64,000 nt of DNA, from positions 3,057,454 through 3,121,453 of the forward strand of contig NW_002060946.1 in the NCBI RefSeq assembly GCF_000150275.1, given 5' to 3'. Positions 51,069-64,000 of this stretch are shown here, piece after piece. The stretch's first letter is position 1, and every line of letters starts with the position of its first letter. Below the pieces are notes generated by a model. That model saw only the letters and a list, made by a program, of their open reading frames with translations, had not been told where the DNA came from and made no database searches. This DNA is from Trichoplax adhaerens. Its lineage: Eukaryota; Placozoa; Uniplacotomia; Trichoplacea; Trichoplacidae. The translations under genes were made by a program, and so were the position numbers.

Positions 51069-54000
51069 ATGGTTAAAGTAATACATCCGATTTTCATATT
51101 CCTATGCCTTATGACTGGTCCAAGATCGTTTTGTTACGGTCAGAAGAAATGCTTGTATCTGGCTGGATTATTTTCCGTTGAATCACCGGACTGGAGCGCT
51201 GGTGGACTCTTACCGGCTGTGCATATGGCAATGGATGATATTAATTTGCGTGATGATATCTTGCCAAATCATAATTTATGTTTGATATGGGCTGAGACTA
51301 AGGTTAGGTTATTTAAATGGCCATTTTAGTCAGATTTTCAAGATTAAAGCTCATATGACAACATTTGCATTCATTAGACCAAAAAAGTTTTGATGCTACT
51401 CGTATTCTCAATTTAGTAAGAGCAGTGCGATATTATTTGAATACTATCATTCTGTGTACTACTATCATACTCAGTTTTGGAATACTCCAAGAGCGATAAA
51501 GCTATATTACCAGAAGAATAAATGAATACATTGCAGCAACAACACTAACGGATACAGATCTAAAGACTGAAAGTTAAAATTTTGCACTTTTAAAACTACA
51601 TAACTAAGTTATAACTGTGACTTGATTATAATTATACCTACTTGACCAACGGATTGAGGAAAAAGAGCTGTCCGCGACAAATAAAATCACTAATAAATGC
51701 TAAGCTTGCAATACTTAGTACTAGGTACGTAAAAGTATCGGTCGAGTTATGATTAGAAACCGGTTATGCGCGATATTATTTGATTACTTTATAAGAATGA
51801 AGGATTAACGTTATTTGTAGCAAATGAAGCATGAATACTTTAAGAAAGTAAGAATTGGATATTTGATGCTGTATTTGCATGCATTTTCCTTCTAGCTTAC
51901 GTAAATTGATGACAGAAACAAGATTCTCTAAATCTACTCTCACATATATCATTTCATTTTTGACTTAATAAAAAAGGATAGTAAAGACTCAGTAATATAA
52001 TTTCTACCGTAATTTGTTGCTTTTCGTTTTAATTTGATGTAAAAGTGATTGCAAGAACCCGATGCATTACTATCTATGCTAATTCATATTTGTCCTTATC
52101 CTTCAAACTTGACCAGATGCCAAAAATATCTAGAATTCGTAACATTCCCTTCTATTTGTTATAATACTTTCATTTTCGGCTCAACATACGTAAATTATTA
52201 AGAGTTAAAATGCTTCAATTTTCGAGCTAATATTTATCTCATTGTCCTGCGGTGATATAACGTAATAGAAAGAATTTGCCACTTTTAACTACTATTTATT
52301 TTCTATTTTTTGCTTTTATCTTGCTAGACATGAATTGGTAGCAAGTTTGATATCATGTTTTTGAATATTTTCATGATTTTATGCTAGCTTACTGTAAAAT
52401 GGTTTCCTTTTTAAAATATAGACTAACTACAGTAACGTTCCTGATAAATGAACAAGCGTAAATTTATAACATAGATATTGCGATTGTCAACTTTAGCATT
52501 ATAAAAATGTAGATGTTGCCTATTTAATACCATAAAATTTAGTTTAGATTGAAAATATACTACAATACTGGCTAAGCTTTGTGACTTGATAAGCATAAAA
52601 GGTGATTATAGGAACTTATCATTTAATTTTGTTCCCCATTCTTTCATGATATGAAGTGATCGCCTTCGTTTGATTTCGTTTACAGTCAGTATAGTTTATC
52701 ATTATTTCTTATTAATTGACACTAATGGATGCTTTCCGAAATTAAAAAAGATTACTTTTACTTCTTATTTATTGTTGGGGCAATCAAAACTAAAGCTGAA
52801 GTGTTGAAAATCTAATCTTCACACCGATTCCATTTACAATAAAAAATTTGTACGAATTATTTTTCTGATCGATTCTTTCACAAAAATGATAGTTTGTATC
52901 TTGCATAGATCTTTATAAGCTGTAACAACTATACTGAATACAAGTATCATCAATATTAGCTCTAACTACGATAATTATTTACCCATAAATGGATAAATTT
53001 GGCCTTAAGATATTTTCTTTATCCAGTTAGCTTCATCTGTATGTGCAACGGTTTCAGACTTCGAATATCTATGCGTTGATAAAAGATTCAGTCGTAGTCG
53101 ATTTAATCAATCCAGAATAAGACACAATAATAATTAGTTAGACGGTATTCATAATATAGGCTCAAATTGTCAGATGTCACTTGGTACAAAAAATAATAAC
53201 TTATTTTGGCATCTGATTAGCTATGAATTGGTTTTAGTTACAACATAAAAAGATTACTTACCGATTTAACGAAGTAGTTTACCGTTCAGAATGATTTTAA
53301 GATTTATAAATTTTTAATTTATTGATCATATTTATAGCTAAAGAATCCTTTAGCTGACTGGTAGAAGTAAAAGTTTTAAATCGCATTTTCAAAATATATA
53401 AACCGTATTTCGATATTAATAGAACGTACGTACATGTGTCACAAACCAGCTTCGTGACGAACATAACGTAAAACAAATCTCTAAATTACTATAGTTTCCG
53501 GGATTCAGCATCCCTTAACTACCTCATAAGAATTTAGATGCCTTTGCTTCTACGATAATACAACTATAAAACTTTTCTTTTATTCAACTATCTGTCGAGC
53601 TTAAATGCTCTTCGGCAGCAGCTATCATGTATGAGTGATAACGGATATTATTAAACTATAGCTCCGGCATAAGATTGTGTCTAGTCTGAAGTAGTTTGAA
53701 ATAGATGTACGTATGTATCATTATTTCATTTTCTATAATTGAATTTCTTGCTTTAGCCGAGGGAATGCATAGAAAACAATATATGATTCTCATACGGAAA
53801 ATTTGGGAGATACTTGATTTAATAGTGCGCTGTACGTGCAGTCTATGTCCAATTTTGTTGCATATTGATATTTAAATTTACAGCACACAATAGATAAAAA
53901 TGAGACTCCTCGCAATTATTGCTCAAATTTATTAGTAGGTAGGTATCAAATCATTGCTTAGTTCAGTGTAACGGTATATTCGCTTGACTGGACGAGAGAT

Positions 54001-57000
54001 TTTCTGGTGTGATATAGTTTTACATGATATCCTAGGTGAAATATCTTCGATTTGGACTAAAGTTATCATTGATAGTATTAAGTTTAGGAGCGAAGCTATC
54101 ATATATTTAGGTGTAAAACTTATCCGCAATTGCGTTTAATAAGATTTCAAATCTAATGTCACTAACGTTCAATTAGCACTACACTGAATTGATATAATAT
54201 GATTTATATGTTATAATTAAGAATCAGTATTACAAATGAGGACTCCTTAGAAGTTCGGTAACGCGGTCTTACAGCCAGATATGCCTATTCTGGCTCATTA
54301 CCTGCGTAGGCATAAGTTGCTGATGATTTTCCTGTCATCAAGAAACAAGAAGCTAAGAGATCTACACAAGAAGCTATTCGCTTCTGGTTAAATTCAACTC
54401 TTAATATTTCAATTTTATCAAGTGTTTTAATGTAATTTATGCCTCTTGTAAGTACACGTAATCATACACTAATCTTTTAAGATAACACTAAAAATGGTGT
54501 CTTCTCTAAGGGTGTGTATAACAAAAATGTACTTACGGAAAGAAATCATTGCCGGACTATATTATAGCCTGTTAAGTTATCTAACTACAAATAAGATGCA
54601 CTATTCAAGTTTTTCAATATTATACTGCAGTACTTATATAGGGCCTGAAGCCAACAATTTATTAACGCTTTAGATAAATATTGAAAACAGGATATTCTAA
54701 TTCATAAAGTAAATTTTCATAGAGCAGGTAATATTAATTTTTGCAATATTATAGAAAACATCTCACGTATAATATACCGTACTACTTTAAGATACTAACA
54801 TTGTCATGGTATCTAGAGCATAATTTCATCCTTCAATGTGTAATCCTAATGATTGCTTAGTAAAGACATTTTTGGCATTCTAAGATCAACTACTATCATC
54901 AAAGAGTAATCCTCTCTAAAACAGAAAATACTCAGGTTAGAGTATTGCATGCCGTGAATCTTAAACTTTGACTTACGTTTCTTATTTTGGACAGTATTTA
55001 CGGACTTTAATCGGTTGTGAGTTGCCACGCTATAACATATTCAATATCGACCTGGCAAAAGTCATGTCAGGAATAATCTTTAACCTTAAAATTTATTAAA
55101 ATTCTTTTTTTGGCTTATGCGTTTAGGACTCACGAGTATTATTGAGACATTTTTGGGCGATCTAATGTAGAAACTTTCAATTATAAATTTTTTCTTTTCT
55201 GACTGTAGTTTTGTATCAATAGATTGTAGAATATTAGACCATTCTTATTTAATATATTTAATTAGTAGAGAACGCTAACAGAATAGATTTTAATACTCCG
55301 GATAGATTGATTACACAAAGTTAAAATTTTCAGATATATGATACATCAATTTATTGATGTCGTTGAATTTAAAGCTTGACAACAGTTAACAGTTGATATG
55401 CTTTGCTTTCGTAACGATAAGACGCACACTACTTATAATTATATGACCCTTTCTTCATAGGCTACGCTAAGCCAACAAAATGAATCTATTTAGAAGTTAT
55501 ATTAGATCGATAACTGAATAAGTTTGACAACTATTTTCAATAATTGCTGTAATTACCAGTAATCGTCACAAGATTTTAATTGCTTATTAGCTCGAATATT
55601 TTCGTTTTATTCGTTGCAAAGATATCTTAATCATCGATTGTTCCACAACATACTGCAACTTTCCGATATTGTTTGCTGGATTATTAATTCTAGGGACAAA
55701 CAGCATTAGGTGTTCGCAATTTTATCCGACTACTAGACGAACCACCTACCAAAATTGCTCTTTTAGGTAGCAGTTATTCAACAGTAACAGCAGTAATTGC
55801 AGAATTGTCACCATTCTACAATATGCTACAAGTAAGTTTGATCGTTTTTCCTTTACTTTCAATTTTGAATTTCTACTTATATTTACTGGGTCCGTATATA
55901 TGACATGCGTAGGTCTATTTTTAAGTGCAGATCTCTATATTATATTTCTTATCTCAATTCTTGCTTTACGCAACCGAAAATACTTGCATAATTTTACGTC
56001 TTAGATTTCATTTTCAAGTGAAAGCTCTTTTTTGGCCAATCGGAAAAGTTTTCCGTTACTATTTCGAACAGCTTATTCGTATTCAAAATATGGAGAAGCC
56101 TACGTAGCTTTACTGAATCATTTTAATTGGACTAGAGTTGCAGTTATTGGTCGTAATTCCTATACAAATTATCAGGTGTGATATAAGCCATTACAAAAGT
56201 TTTAATAGCCGTAATGATTTTAATATCATCTAATACGAATAATATTTCAAGAATTCAATAAAATAAGAAATTCACCTTATAATGCTTTATTTTCTTCATT
56301 CTTAAACCTGCATTAGAAGTACTGTTAATTTATAATGCCTTTTCTGCATATTGGTATTGTAAATAATCCCTATACAATACGTAATTAATCGGAAATTGAA
56401 AGAATTAATATAATATATATATATATATGTTTCCCTTTGTCCGGTTACAGGATATTTATCGTGTTAGCAGTGCTATTCGAAAAAGTGGGATAGAAGTTAA
56501 AGCAATTGAACTTTTTCTTGCTGAAACTCCTGTTTTTGAACGATTAAAGAGGATCAAGGTACTAAAAATTTCCAGTATCTTTATACTGTATCGGATTAGT
56601 GCTAGTACAGTAATTAAAGCTGTCATCAGAAGAAAGTTAAAATGAACAAAGAATTTCTATGCTTTGATTTAATATTAATACAGGCAAGAATAGTGATTAT
56701 AGATTATGAAATTATTAATAACTGTAAATACCATGATTAAAAATATAATATTAAGTTAAGTTGAGTTGTTTTTTTTATATTTACACCTTAATAATAGGAT
56801 CTAGATGTTAGAATTATAATTGTTATTTCGCTGGAAAAAGATATGTTGGGATTGGCTTGTGCTGTAAGATAAAATTATTGCTTCTTTAATTCAATCTAAA
56901 CTATAATAATCTTATTTTTGTTATCCACATAATTAGTGATATCTTACTAAGCTTGTTATTAGCTATCCACAATATTTAACTCTTGACTATTAATATTTTA

Positions 57001-60000
57001 AGTACTTAAGATGATAAACTAGATGATCGAACCATATTCAGAGGTCTGTGTAATTAGAGTTACAGATCCTGTTGAATTCAATATTAGAGAACCTAAATAT
57101 TCGTTTTGAATCTATTATTAGGAATCTCAGTGGTATATGATGATAGATTAAAGCATTTAAACTCTGTCTCAGCGGTCTATAGAGCCAGTAAAGCATATTT
57201 CAACCATTTGATTAATAGCTAGTGCTGATATTAAAACCTATCTGTTAGTAACTTAGGAATTTAAAAAGGTCGATTAAACTCCGAAACCATTACTTAACAG
57301 CTCATGGAATCTGTTATACGGATTTTATCCAATTTATTTTTTGATCATAATAGTACTTTAGTGATATTATTATTTTGGCTACATTTATAGATAGTTTGTG
57401 CACTCAAGATATTAAATTAATTACTAAATTCTATACTTATTAATTGAAGTCGTCTCACCGATAATTTTCAACTTGACATAGAGTAACGGATGTTGCAAAG
57501 ATGAATTTTACGGATAAAATTTGCTATAACACTTAATATCAGATACAATCTACTGTGGCACATTAGTACATCAAGATCTTGCGGCAAGTTATCATAAGAA
57601 AGGAGATAAAATACGTATATCCTTCGATGAAAGACTTTATCAATTTCTTAATCAGTTTAGAGTTCTTTAAATAAGCTGTTAAGGGGAAGCTTGGTTGACA
57701 AATTCAATATAGAGCGTTTTGCATTTTTAATTATGAGGCTGAGACTATTATTTCAACAGATTATGGGTATAATTGATTCAAGGGAGGACAATTCCAATAA
57801 TTTACTTGATAACTATTTCTCGTTGCCTTCTTACTCACTTATTTCATGTTTGTATCCTTGTGTTATACATTGCTAAATGAAATAAATTAACGGCTACCAT
57901 TATTGTGTAGGCTTATAAATTGGAAATGTATGGAAAGAAATATGTTTGGATTATTCCACATTGGTATGAAAAGAAATTTTGGGATAAGATTTCACAAACA
58001 TCGAAATGCCTGCCAGAACACATCTACGCTGTTATTAATCATGCTCTGAGCATTAGCGTCCTTTACATGAACTATGAATATATAGAAACCATAACCGGCA
58101 TGGTATTTAATGCTAGATACGCGTTATTAAATTATACAACTAGATGTTCATAAACTGAAAATTTCATGTTACAATATCAAAAATTTAAATTTAAATTTCT
58201 ACGTATTGTTAGACACCTAAGGAACAAGAACGGCGCTACCTTAATAGACCGTTAATCGCTAATAAAACTTATTCACCAAATGGCTACTGGCCATTTGCAT
58301 ACGATGCCGTATGGTCCATAGCATTGGCGCTTAATAATTCCAGAAATCAACTTGAAAGTTTAAATAAAACTTTTGAAGACTTTAATTATCAGCAAAGCGA
58401 GATGAGAAAGATATTTTATCAAAACATGGAATCAGTTCAATTCCTGGGAATTTCGGTAGATTTCTTTTAAATTATAACGTTAATCTAGTATAATATACAA
58501 TTATTCGAATCAATGAAATTTTAGCAAATACTATAAATGAATTAGGACTGCAATAGATGTTTGTTAAAAATTACAGTTATAATATTGCCAATAAAATATA
58601 CTATACAGTTTCATTTATTAGAGCTTCTATAAATAGATGAATTTAGAATAAAACCTGCGCATTTATCGAAGCCTGGAATTCTAATATTACCAATGCAGCA
58701 TAATCTAGATTAAATTCGACGTATTGAAATTTTGATAGACACAATCATAGAGAAATGCCATAATAGTCGTTAAATCTCCAAATTTACAATATTATCTATG
58801 TAATACAATAAGAAATTAGTTTGACTCATTAAAGTTTCATTAGGCACATGAATTGGAGCTGTAATAGAAAATCTTCCGAAGTTTAATTGTGATGTTACTT
58901 AGACGATACATCACGAAATATGTTAGATCCATTGATGTTTTGATAAATAAATAAGATTAAAACTATAATAGAACATTTCTGGAACCATAAATAGCAATAT
59001 TTCGTACCTAATCTCTTACATTCATAGTAGTCAACCTGTGTTGTACTAAGTTTGGTGTTAGCAATTTCATCTCCAGGTTTATTGGAACTATTTGATATTT
59101 TCTCTACAGAACAATGTCTCGTTCGATTATAATGGGGATGTTGATGCGAATATCTTCGATGTCCGTCAATATCAAGGTAGAAACTTCGATGCTGCTAGTA
59201 TAAGTTTCAATATTATTATGACTTTGACGATTAATGGTTAATAAAGTGACTGTAGCCTCATGAATAGTATCTAGCAGTAAGATATCGACTACAGATTAGT
59301 TTATTTTTTTCTACTGTTTGTGAGGAAAATTAGTAAGATTTTAAAATCTTACGAAAATATTGTAGAGCTAATTCTGCTATTCTAGGCTTTGAACTGATAA
59401 GAATTTTCGGATTGCTTCCATACGGAAGTTTATGAATAATCTTAATTTCTGTATTTACAACAATTTGTTCTGACTTTAATAACTTGATTGTTGCTTACTT
59501 TTAAGACCGCAGCTAAAATTGCTCATTAGAATAAATAAATATTGTTACCAATATAGATGAAAATTTACGAATAAACTGTTAAAATAAGATTTGCTAGTTA
59601 ATATTTCCGATTCCAGTTTTCAGTATTTCATGAAGAAATTGGGAATTACTACTGACATTCCATCATTTCAATTGGGCTTCAGCTTGCTAATAGAGTAGCA
59701 AAGTAGCTACAATATTTCATTTAGAATACTGCAATTAATCTACTGAAGTTGACGAGTATTTATATGCTTAATTATATATATTTTCATTAAGTTACCATTC
59801 TTATTTCATTCACTTTTATACGATCAGGTTATGGTCAATAAATTGCAAAAGAACTCTATTTTTAATTAAGTTTGCACGTATTACAATTTCATTTAAAATT
59901 GTATCCTACATCGATACCTTTCGTAACCTATAATTAATTAATTCATATATAGCAGTAAGTTATAACCTCAGTCAGTCTTGTATGATATTCAATGCTTGCT

Positions 60001-62314
60001 TTCACTATGATGATATGGCTTTCTAACATTATCAATAAAAATTAATACTCTATACAGGAGATGATAAAGTCAAAATTGGAACTATTCGTCGTCGAAATAT
60101 TATTTTAGTTGCGGAAATGGAGACTAGTATTAAATGGATAGGTTAGAAGTAGCTCTTTATTGATAATGCTATTATAACTATAACTGCATTAGCTAAGAAA
60201 TTAAAAGCTAGGTAATATAGATAGTCTGTAAATATACGTATTGTAAATATTATTATCATCCATGGTAAATAAATGTCATCTATTAGCTCTGAGCTAAATT
60301 TTCAATTGTGATGTACAATTTACTTCTTGCACAGACCAAAAACCGCCACCATCTGCTGATATTATCGTGGATCGTATACAACCATTACAAACTATCATAC
60401 TCTATATTATGATTTTCCTGTGTAGCTTGGGCTATGCTATTACTTTTCTTTCTTTATCATTTATAGTCAAGCACTATCGCACTAGGTAAATTTGTTGTTT
60501 AAACATTTTTATCTTGCTTATTGAATTGATTAGGATAAGTAAATGAATTACCTCTACATCCCTTCATTAACATATTCAATTTGCACTGATAACTTTGAAT
60601 TTGGATGAAATTGTCCATCATATAGGACAATTGCGCTGATAGCAACAGATTGTGCGATTCTTTTTGGTAGCATTATTCTGTATACATCGGTTATACTTAT
60701 GGGATTAAATGATGAGCAGACTCGATCAGTTACTTGTATGGTAAGAGAATGTATTCCTAATAGAACTGACTATTACTCTATTGTATTCTTGACAGCAGAA
60801 TATTAAGTTGAAGCTTTTTTACTGTTACAGTTACTACCATGGCTGAATTGTTATGGATTTGCCTTAGTAGCTGGGTCCATCTTAATTAAATCCTTGATAG
60901 TATATCGTAATGTTACATCAAGATGGTTTACAAAGGTACAGTATAAAGTATTGAATATCAGTTTGGCAGGAAGCTTGTTAGAAACGATATGTATAATACT
61001 AAATAATATTAAAGTAATCTATCGTAGCCCATTTTACGGATATCTGACCTCATATAATATTAGTGCATACTCTTAGTTGATAGAAGATGTCATTAAATTA
61101 TTTTCAAATAGCCTTAAACTGATATTTTTTGTTTCTTTGATTTCTCATTTAGAACTCTTTTATTTGTGATAGCTTTGCACTTCTTAATGAGCCATTTTTA
61201 TCATAATTATGCCGTATAAGGATTACAAAACCATGAGTAGTCTTATCCTATTCAAAATAAGATTAAAACTATTATAAAAATCCAAATCAATTTAGGAAAT
61301 TGGCAATCTGCACGTTTTAGCAGGACTACTATCATTGCTATTGTTGGAATCTGCTTTTCTCATTAGCTGGACCTCTATTGATCCTCTTAAGTCTGTTAGA
61401 GTATCAATAACAAGTGTAAGTCTTGTAAATGAAATCAATTTGTGTTTTAAATATCATGAAATATTGAAGCTCTGTAAAAAAGCTATAACATTTTAAGTTA
61501 TTAAGCTTACAAAGGGCCCCTTTGATAATGTTTCTATCAGCATCCAATTTTTGAATCAGTATTTGCTAGTAATATAATAAAATAATTGTGAAATTAACAT
61601 ATTACTGATGCTATTATTTTAAATTAAGATATTAATAGACCCGCTATAATTTATTTTAAATTGTATTTGAACTACGGATTAATTAATATTAGGTAGAGCT
61701 TTTTAACTTATACCTGACACCGAATTAAATATCCTATTTAGAATTTAGAAGATGATGAAATAATTCCCTATGTAAAGTATAGACCGGTCGTTCTACTATG
61801 CAAGTGTCAGTTTGGCACATACTGGTTGATTGGCACAATCGGCCTGAATGGTATAGTATTACTATTTAGCGCCTTTATAGCTTATGAAGCCCGAGATGTT
61901 CGCCTTAATAATGAAATCGATGTCAGAAATATTTCTACTTGCATCTATAACACTATATTGCTTGGATTAATCGTTATACCTCTATCCTTTGTCATTGATC
62001 GGAAAAATAATGAGCTATACATGGTCATTGGCGGCTATGTCATTTTTTGTACAACTTTGTGCCAATTGATTCTCTTCTTATTAAAGGTATATTCAGTAGT
62101 GAAGCCTATATGACGTGATCTTTAATAAGAAATCGATATCGTATTTCTTTTAACTCTTTACAATTCCAGTCCTATCATTATATATTGATGCGTCCAACAA
62201 TTTTTGATCAAAATTTTAAGGTTATGATATCATCGATTATTTTTATAGGGAAGGAAATCAGACGATAAAATTCGTCCGTCCGTAGTGAAAAGAAATACTT
62301 CTGAAACAACATAG
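51069..62314 (+). CDS. GABA-B-receptor-like class C GPCR
   Basis: Fifteen exons give 731 aa (human GABBR1b about 844): 51069-51302, 55694-55831, 56005-56175, 56451-56558, 56798-56863, 57911-58102, 58213-58455, 59110-59176, 60058-60141, 60335-60485, 60626-60740, 60831-60935, 61296-61413, 61749-62086 and 62249-62314. All phases close. A signal peptide (residues 1-24) leads a Venus-flytrap domain (about 27-430) closest to GABBR1: PAVHMAMDDINLRDDILPNH, GSSYSTVTAVIAEL, NRKSFPLLFRTA, KKYVWIIPHWYE and FAYDAVWSIALALN. Seven TM helices run from exon 10 to exon 14 (SWTSIDPLKSV loop; FIAYEARDVRLNN after TM5). Two pocket serines and the hinge Trp (HWYE) appear kept, but the equivalents of GABBR1 His, Tyr and Glu that bind GABA are replaced. 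The Cys pair in lobe 1 is absent. The tail is only about 21 residues, without coiled coil. Intron 1 is 4.4 kb. Confidence 0.93.
51303..55693. other. Intron 1 of the GABA-B-like receptor gene
   Basis: This 4.4 kb intron separates the signal-peptide/lobe 1 exon from exon 2 and is the longest in the window. It joins two phase-0 exons whose products are contiguous in the family (CLIWAETK to GQTALGVRNF). I see no nested gene, only AT-rich sequence. Confidence 0.75.
56409..56428. repeat. (TA)n microsatellite just upstream of a splice acceptor
   Basis: About ten TA units lie 22 bp before the acceptor of receptor exon 4 (56451), directly upstream of its polypyrimidine tract TTTCCCTTTGTCC. Confidence 0.85.
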
Positions 62315-63741
62315 GAATTTATGAATAATACGATAATGTTATAGCTTGTATAGATCATAAGTAGAAAGATTCTACAGCAAATTAGTACCATTTCTTTATG
62401 TAGAAATACATCAAAGCTCACAGGCATATTATTATTGTCTAAGTCCTTCATGTTTTGAACAAATAAGATATTTCCAATTATGGGATTAGATTATCTATAG
62501 CCACTTATTTATTTATTACCCTCATTATCAATTCTGACATTTACTATAACTGGTTAAAATGATAAATAGTAGTTGATCTTTATGGCTTAGTCGAAATTTT
62601 CTGATAACAGCTTCTGCATACTTACAAGAATTATTTATAATTTTTAAAATAAGATCTTCATATTAGCCCAAAGCATTATGTCTTTAATTTTTTATTTACA
62701 ACATTTCATTTCATTTTTAAATGGATATTTGAATTACTTCAACTAAATAAATGCATAAGACTACAGCTAATAGAAAGACGTGTATACCAAATCTGGTAAT
62801 GTTACACTACTATCACTTAATAGGTTGCAATTGTTAAGCTTTTCGTAGTTAAAGATCGTACGATTTGATCGTACTTCATTTTTGTAATGTATTTCAATTT
62901 CAGTCAAGGATTTAGATGTAACCATTGCATCTATTGCCTATACGAGTTACCCCTTGAGATACGTTACTACCCTATAATCTCATGGAATTCACAACAAGCA
63001 CCATGGAATTACCAATAGCTTCTAATTCTTTAATTTGGTAAATTAATTATTTTGGGGTAGATATCTTTCAGATTGTGAGAAAAATAAAACTTCTTCTGCG
63101 TATAAACTTAAACTTGTAGTTTCATCCTTCCATTTGAAATTATTAATTGCTTTATAATTTATAAAATTAAACTTTGCAGTTCATACACAATTTTTTTGTT
63201 CGTAATCGAAGAATTAATACCACACTACATATAATTAAAATTGAGTTGGCAAGTTCGTATCCATTCATTAATTTCTTGATTTTTAGTTTTAATGGATCGT
63301 GATATTCATCCGTAGTTCCATCAAAATTTTATGGTTAAGCTTTAAATTCTGCTAGCTGTGAACTCTTACCATTCCAGCTATCACTTTGTAACATTCTACG
63401 CTATAACGATACAGTTAGAGATATTCATTACGAGTAGTAATATCTTAATTACTATTATCGAATCTATTTCATTGCTAAAACGTTATCAAAAGTCCATATC
63501 ATGTAGATTGACGCTGAATGAAAACTATTTCAATGTAATTTAATTAACTAATTGATTAATAAACCACCTTACTTGCTTTGTAGAGGATAAGACAGTTTTT
63601 CACTTATATTTCCTGCAGATACTTGATCTCATCATGAAAATAAATAAATATACACTATATTCCCCTTAGCAATACTACTTATAAAAACAAGACTGTAGGC
63701 TTCTCTAGTCATTTTTATAGCAAAATAAACCACCAGCTACT
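62315..63741. other. Intergenic region between the GABA-B-like receptor and 5S rRNA
   Basis: This is the 3' flank of the receptor gene and the 5' flank of the 5S gene. It is AT-rich, and no exon, RNA gene or repeat is evident by eye. Confidence 0.5.
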
Positions 63742-63861
63742 GTCTACGACCACATCACGCTGAACACACCCGTTCTCGTCTGATCACGGAAGTTAAGCGG
63801 CGTCGAGCAGGGTTAGTACTTAGATGGGTGACCGCTTGGGAATACCCTGTGCCGTAGACTT
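63742..63861 (+). rRNA. 5S rRNA: 5S ribosomal RNA
   Basis: A 120 nt 5S rRNA of standard eukaryotic form begins GTCTACGACCAC and ends GTGCCGTAGACTT. The two ends pair as helix I (GTCTACG with CGTAGAC). Universal parts are visible: CCGTTCTCGTCTGATC, the internal control region with AAGTTAAGC (A box, about 63790) and GATGGGTGACCGCTTGGGAA (C box, about 63823). T runs at 63869-63873 and 63882-63889 follow, as expected of an RNA polymerase III terminator. No sequence fault is seen, so it looks functional. Only one copy lies in the window. Confidence 0.98.
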
Positions 63862-63867
63862 CTCAAT

Positions 63868-63889
63868 CTTTTTGCGATCTGTTTTTTTT
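63868..63889 (+). terminator. RNA polymerase III terminator of the 5S gene
   Basis: A T5 run 8 bases after the 5S end and a T8 run shortly beyond it match the usual Pol III stop signal, with the second acting as a possible back-up. Confidence 0.75.
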
Positions 63890-64000
63890 AGCCGCAATAT
63901 CGATGAAGTGGAAACACTATTAAGCAAAAATTGTGCCCCATTTCCTGATTAAATTACCCCTGCACTGTTTGAGCACTTTATATCCATTTTATGGTCAGTA

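Noticed and set aside
1-64000. CRISPR array, operon, phage or defence-system content
   Set aside because: All genes are intron-containing eukaryotic genes; the tandem repeats have no regular short-spacer structure.
1-64000. tRNA or snRNA genes
   Set aside because: I looked for B-box-like GGTTCGAATC words and Sm-site contexts by eye and found no convincing candidate; a covariance-model scan would be decisive.

Overview
The window is nuclear DNA from an early-branching animal, most likely a placozoan (Trichoplax/Hoilungia type). The grounds are AT-rich sequence, the standard genetic code, small GT-AG introns (about 50 bp to 4 kb), 6-29 exons per gene, metazoan families (NICN1, PIERCE1, ELAPOR, ZNRF, a class C GPCR) and few recognisable transposons. 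The species call is inference. The gene calls rest on hand-spliced exons whose phases close and whose translations match known families from memory.

Layout. MRPL46 (-, 995-2662) and NICN1 (+, 4030-6090) are divergent, with a fresh 3 x 192 bp tandem repeat between them. From 6.1 to 13.9 kb is a gene-poor stretch full of decayed tandem repeats; it leads into a TBC1D25-like Rab GAP (+, 13950-16311, first exons not found). Convergent to it is a PIERCE1 homologue (-, 17773-19311). Next comes a complete 29-exon ELAPOR1/2 homologue (-, 21038-29649).

ZC3HC1/NIPA (-, 31881-34106) and a ZNRF1/2 E3 ligase (+, 34932-39457) are divergent across a repeat-filled 0.8 kb. ZNRF intron 2 holds four tandem units of about 300 bp with hairpins and TACTGTACAGTA-type palindromes. 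A CCDC102-like coiled-coil gene follows (+, 42548-45039), then 6 kb without a recognised gene but with one LTR-like block. A 15-exon GABA-B-like receptor (+, 51069-62314) and a 5S rRNA gene (+, 63742-63861) close the window.

The genes do not form one pathway. They are ordinary housekeeping and signalling genes: mitochondrial translation, tubulin modification, Rab/autophagy control, ciliary doublet, endolysosome, ubiquitin ligases and GPCR. I found no operon or defence system and no clearly new multi-gene system. The most unusual items are the GABA-B-like receptor with a rebuilt ligand pocket and no coiled-coil tail, the PIERCE1 gene with an extra symmetric exon, and the palindrome-rich repeat family around ZNRF.
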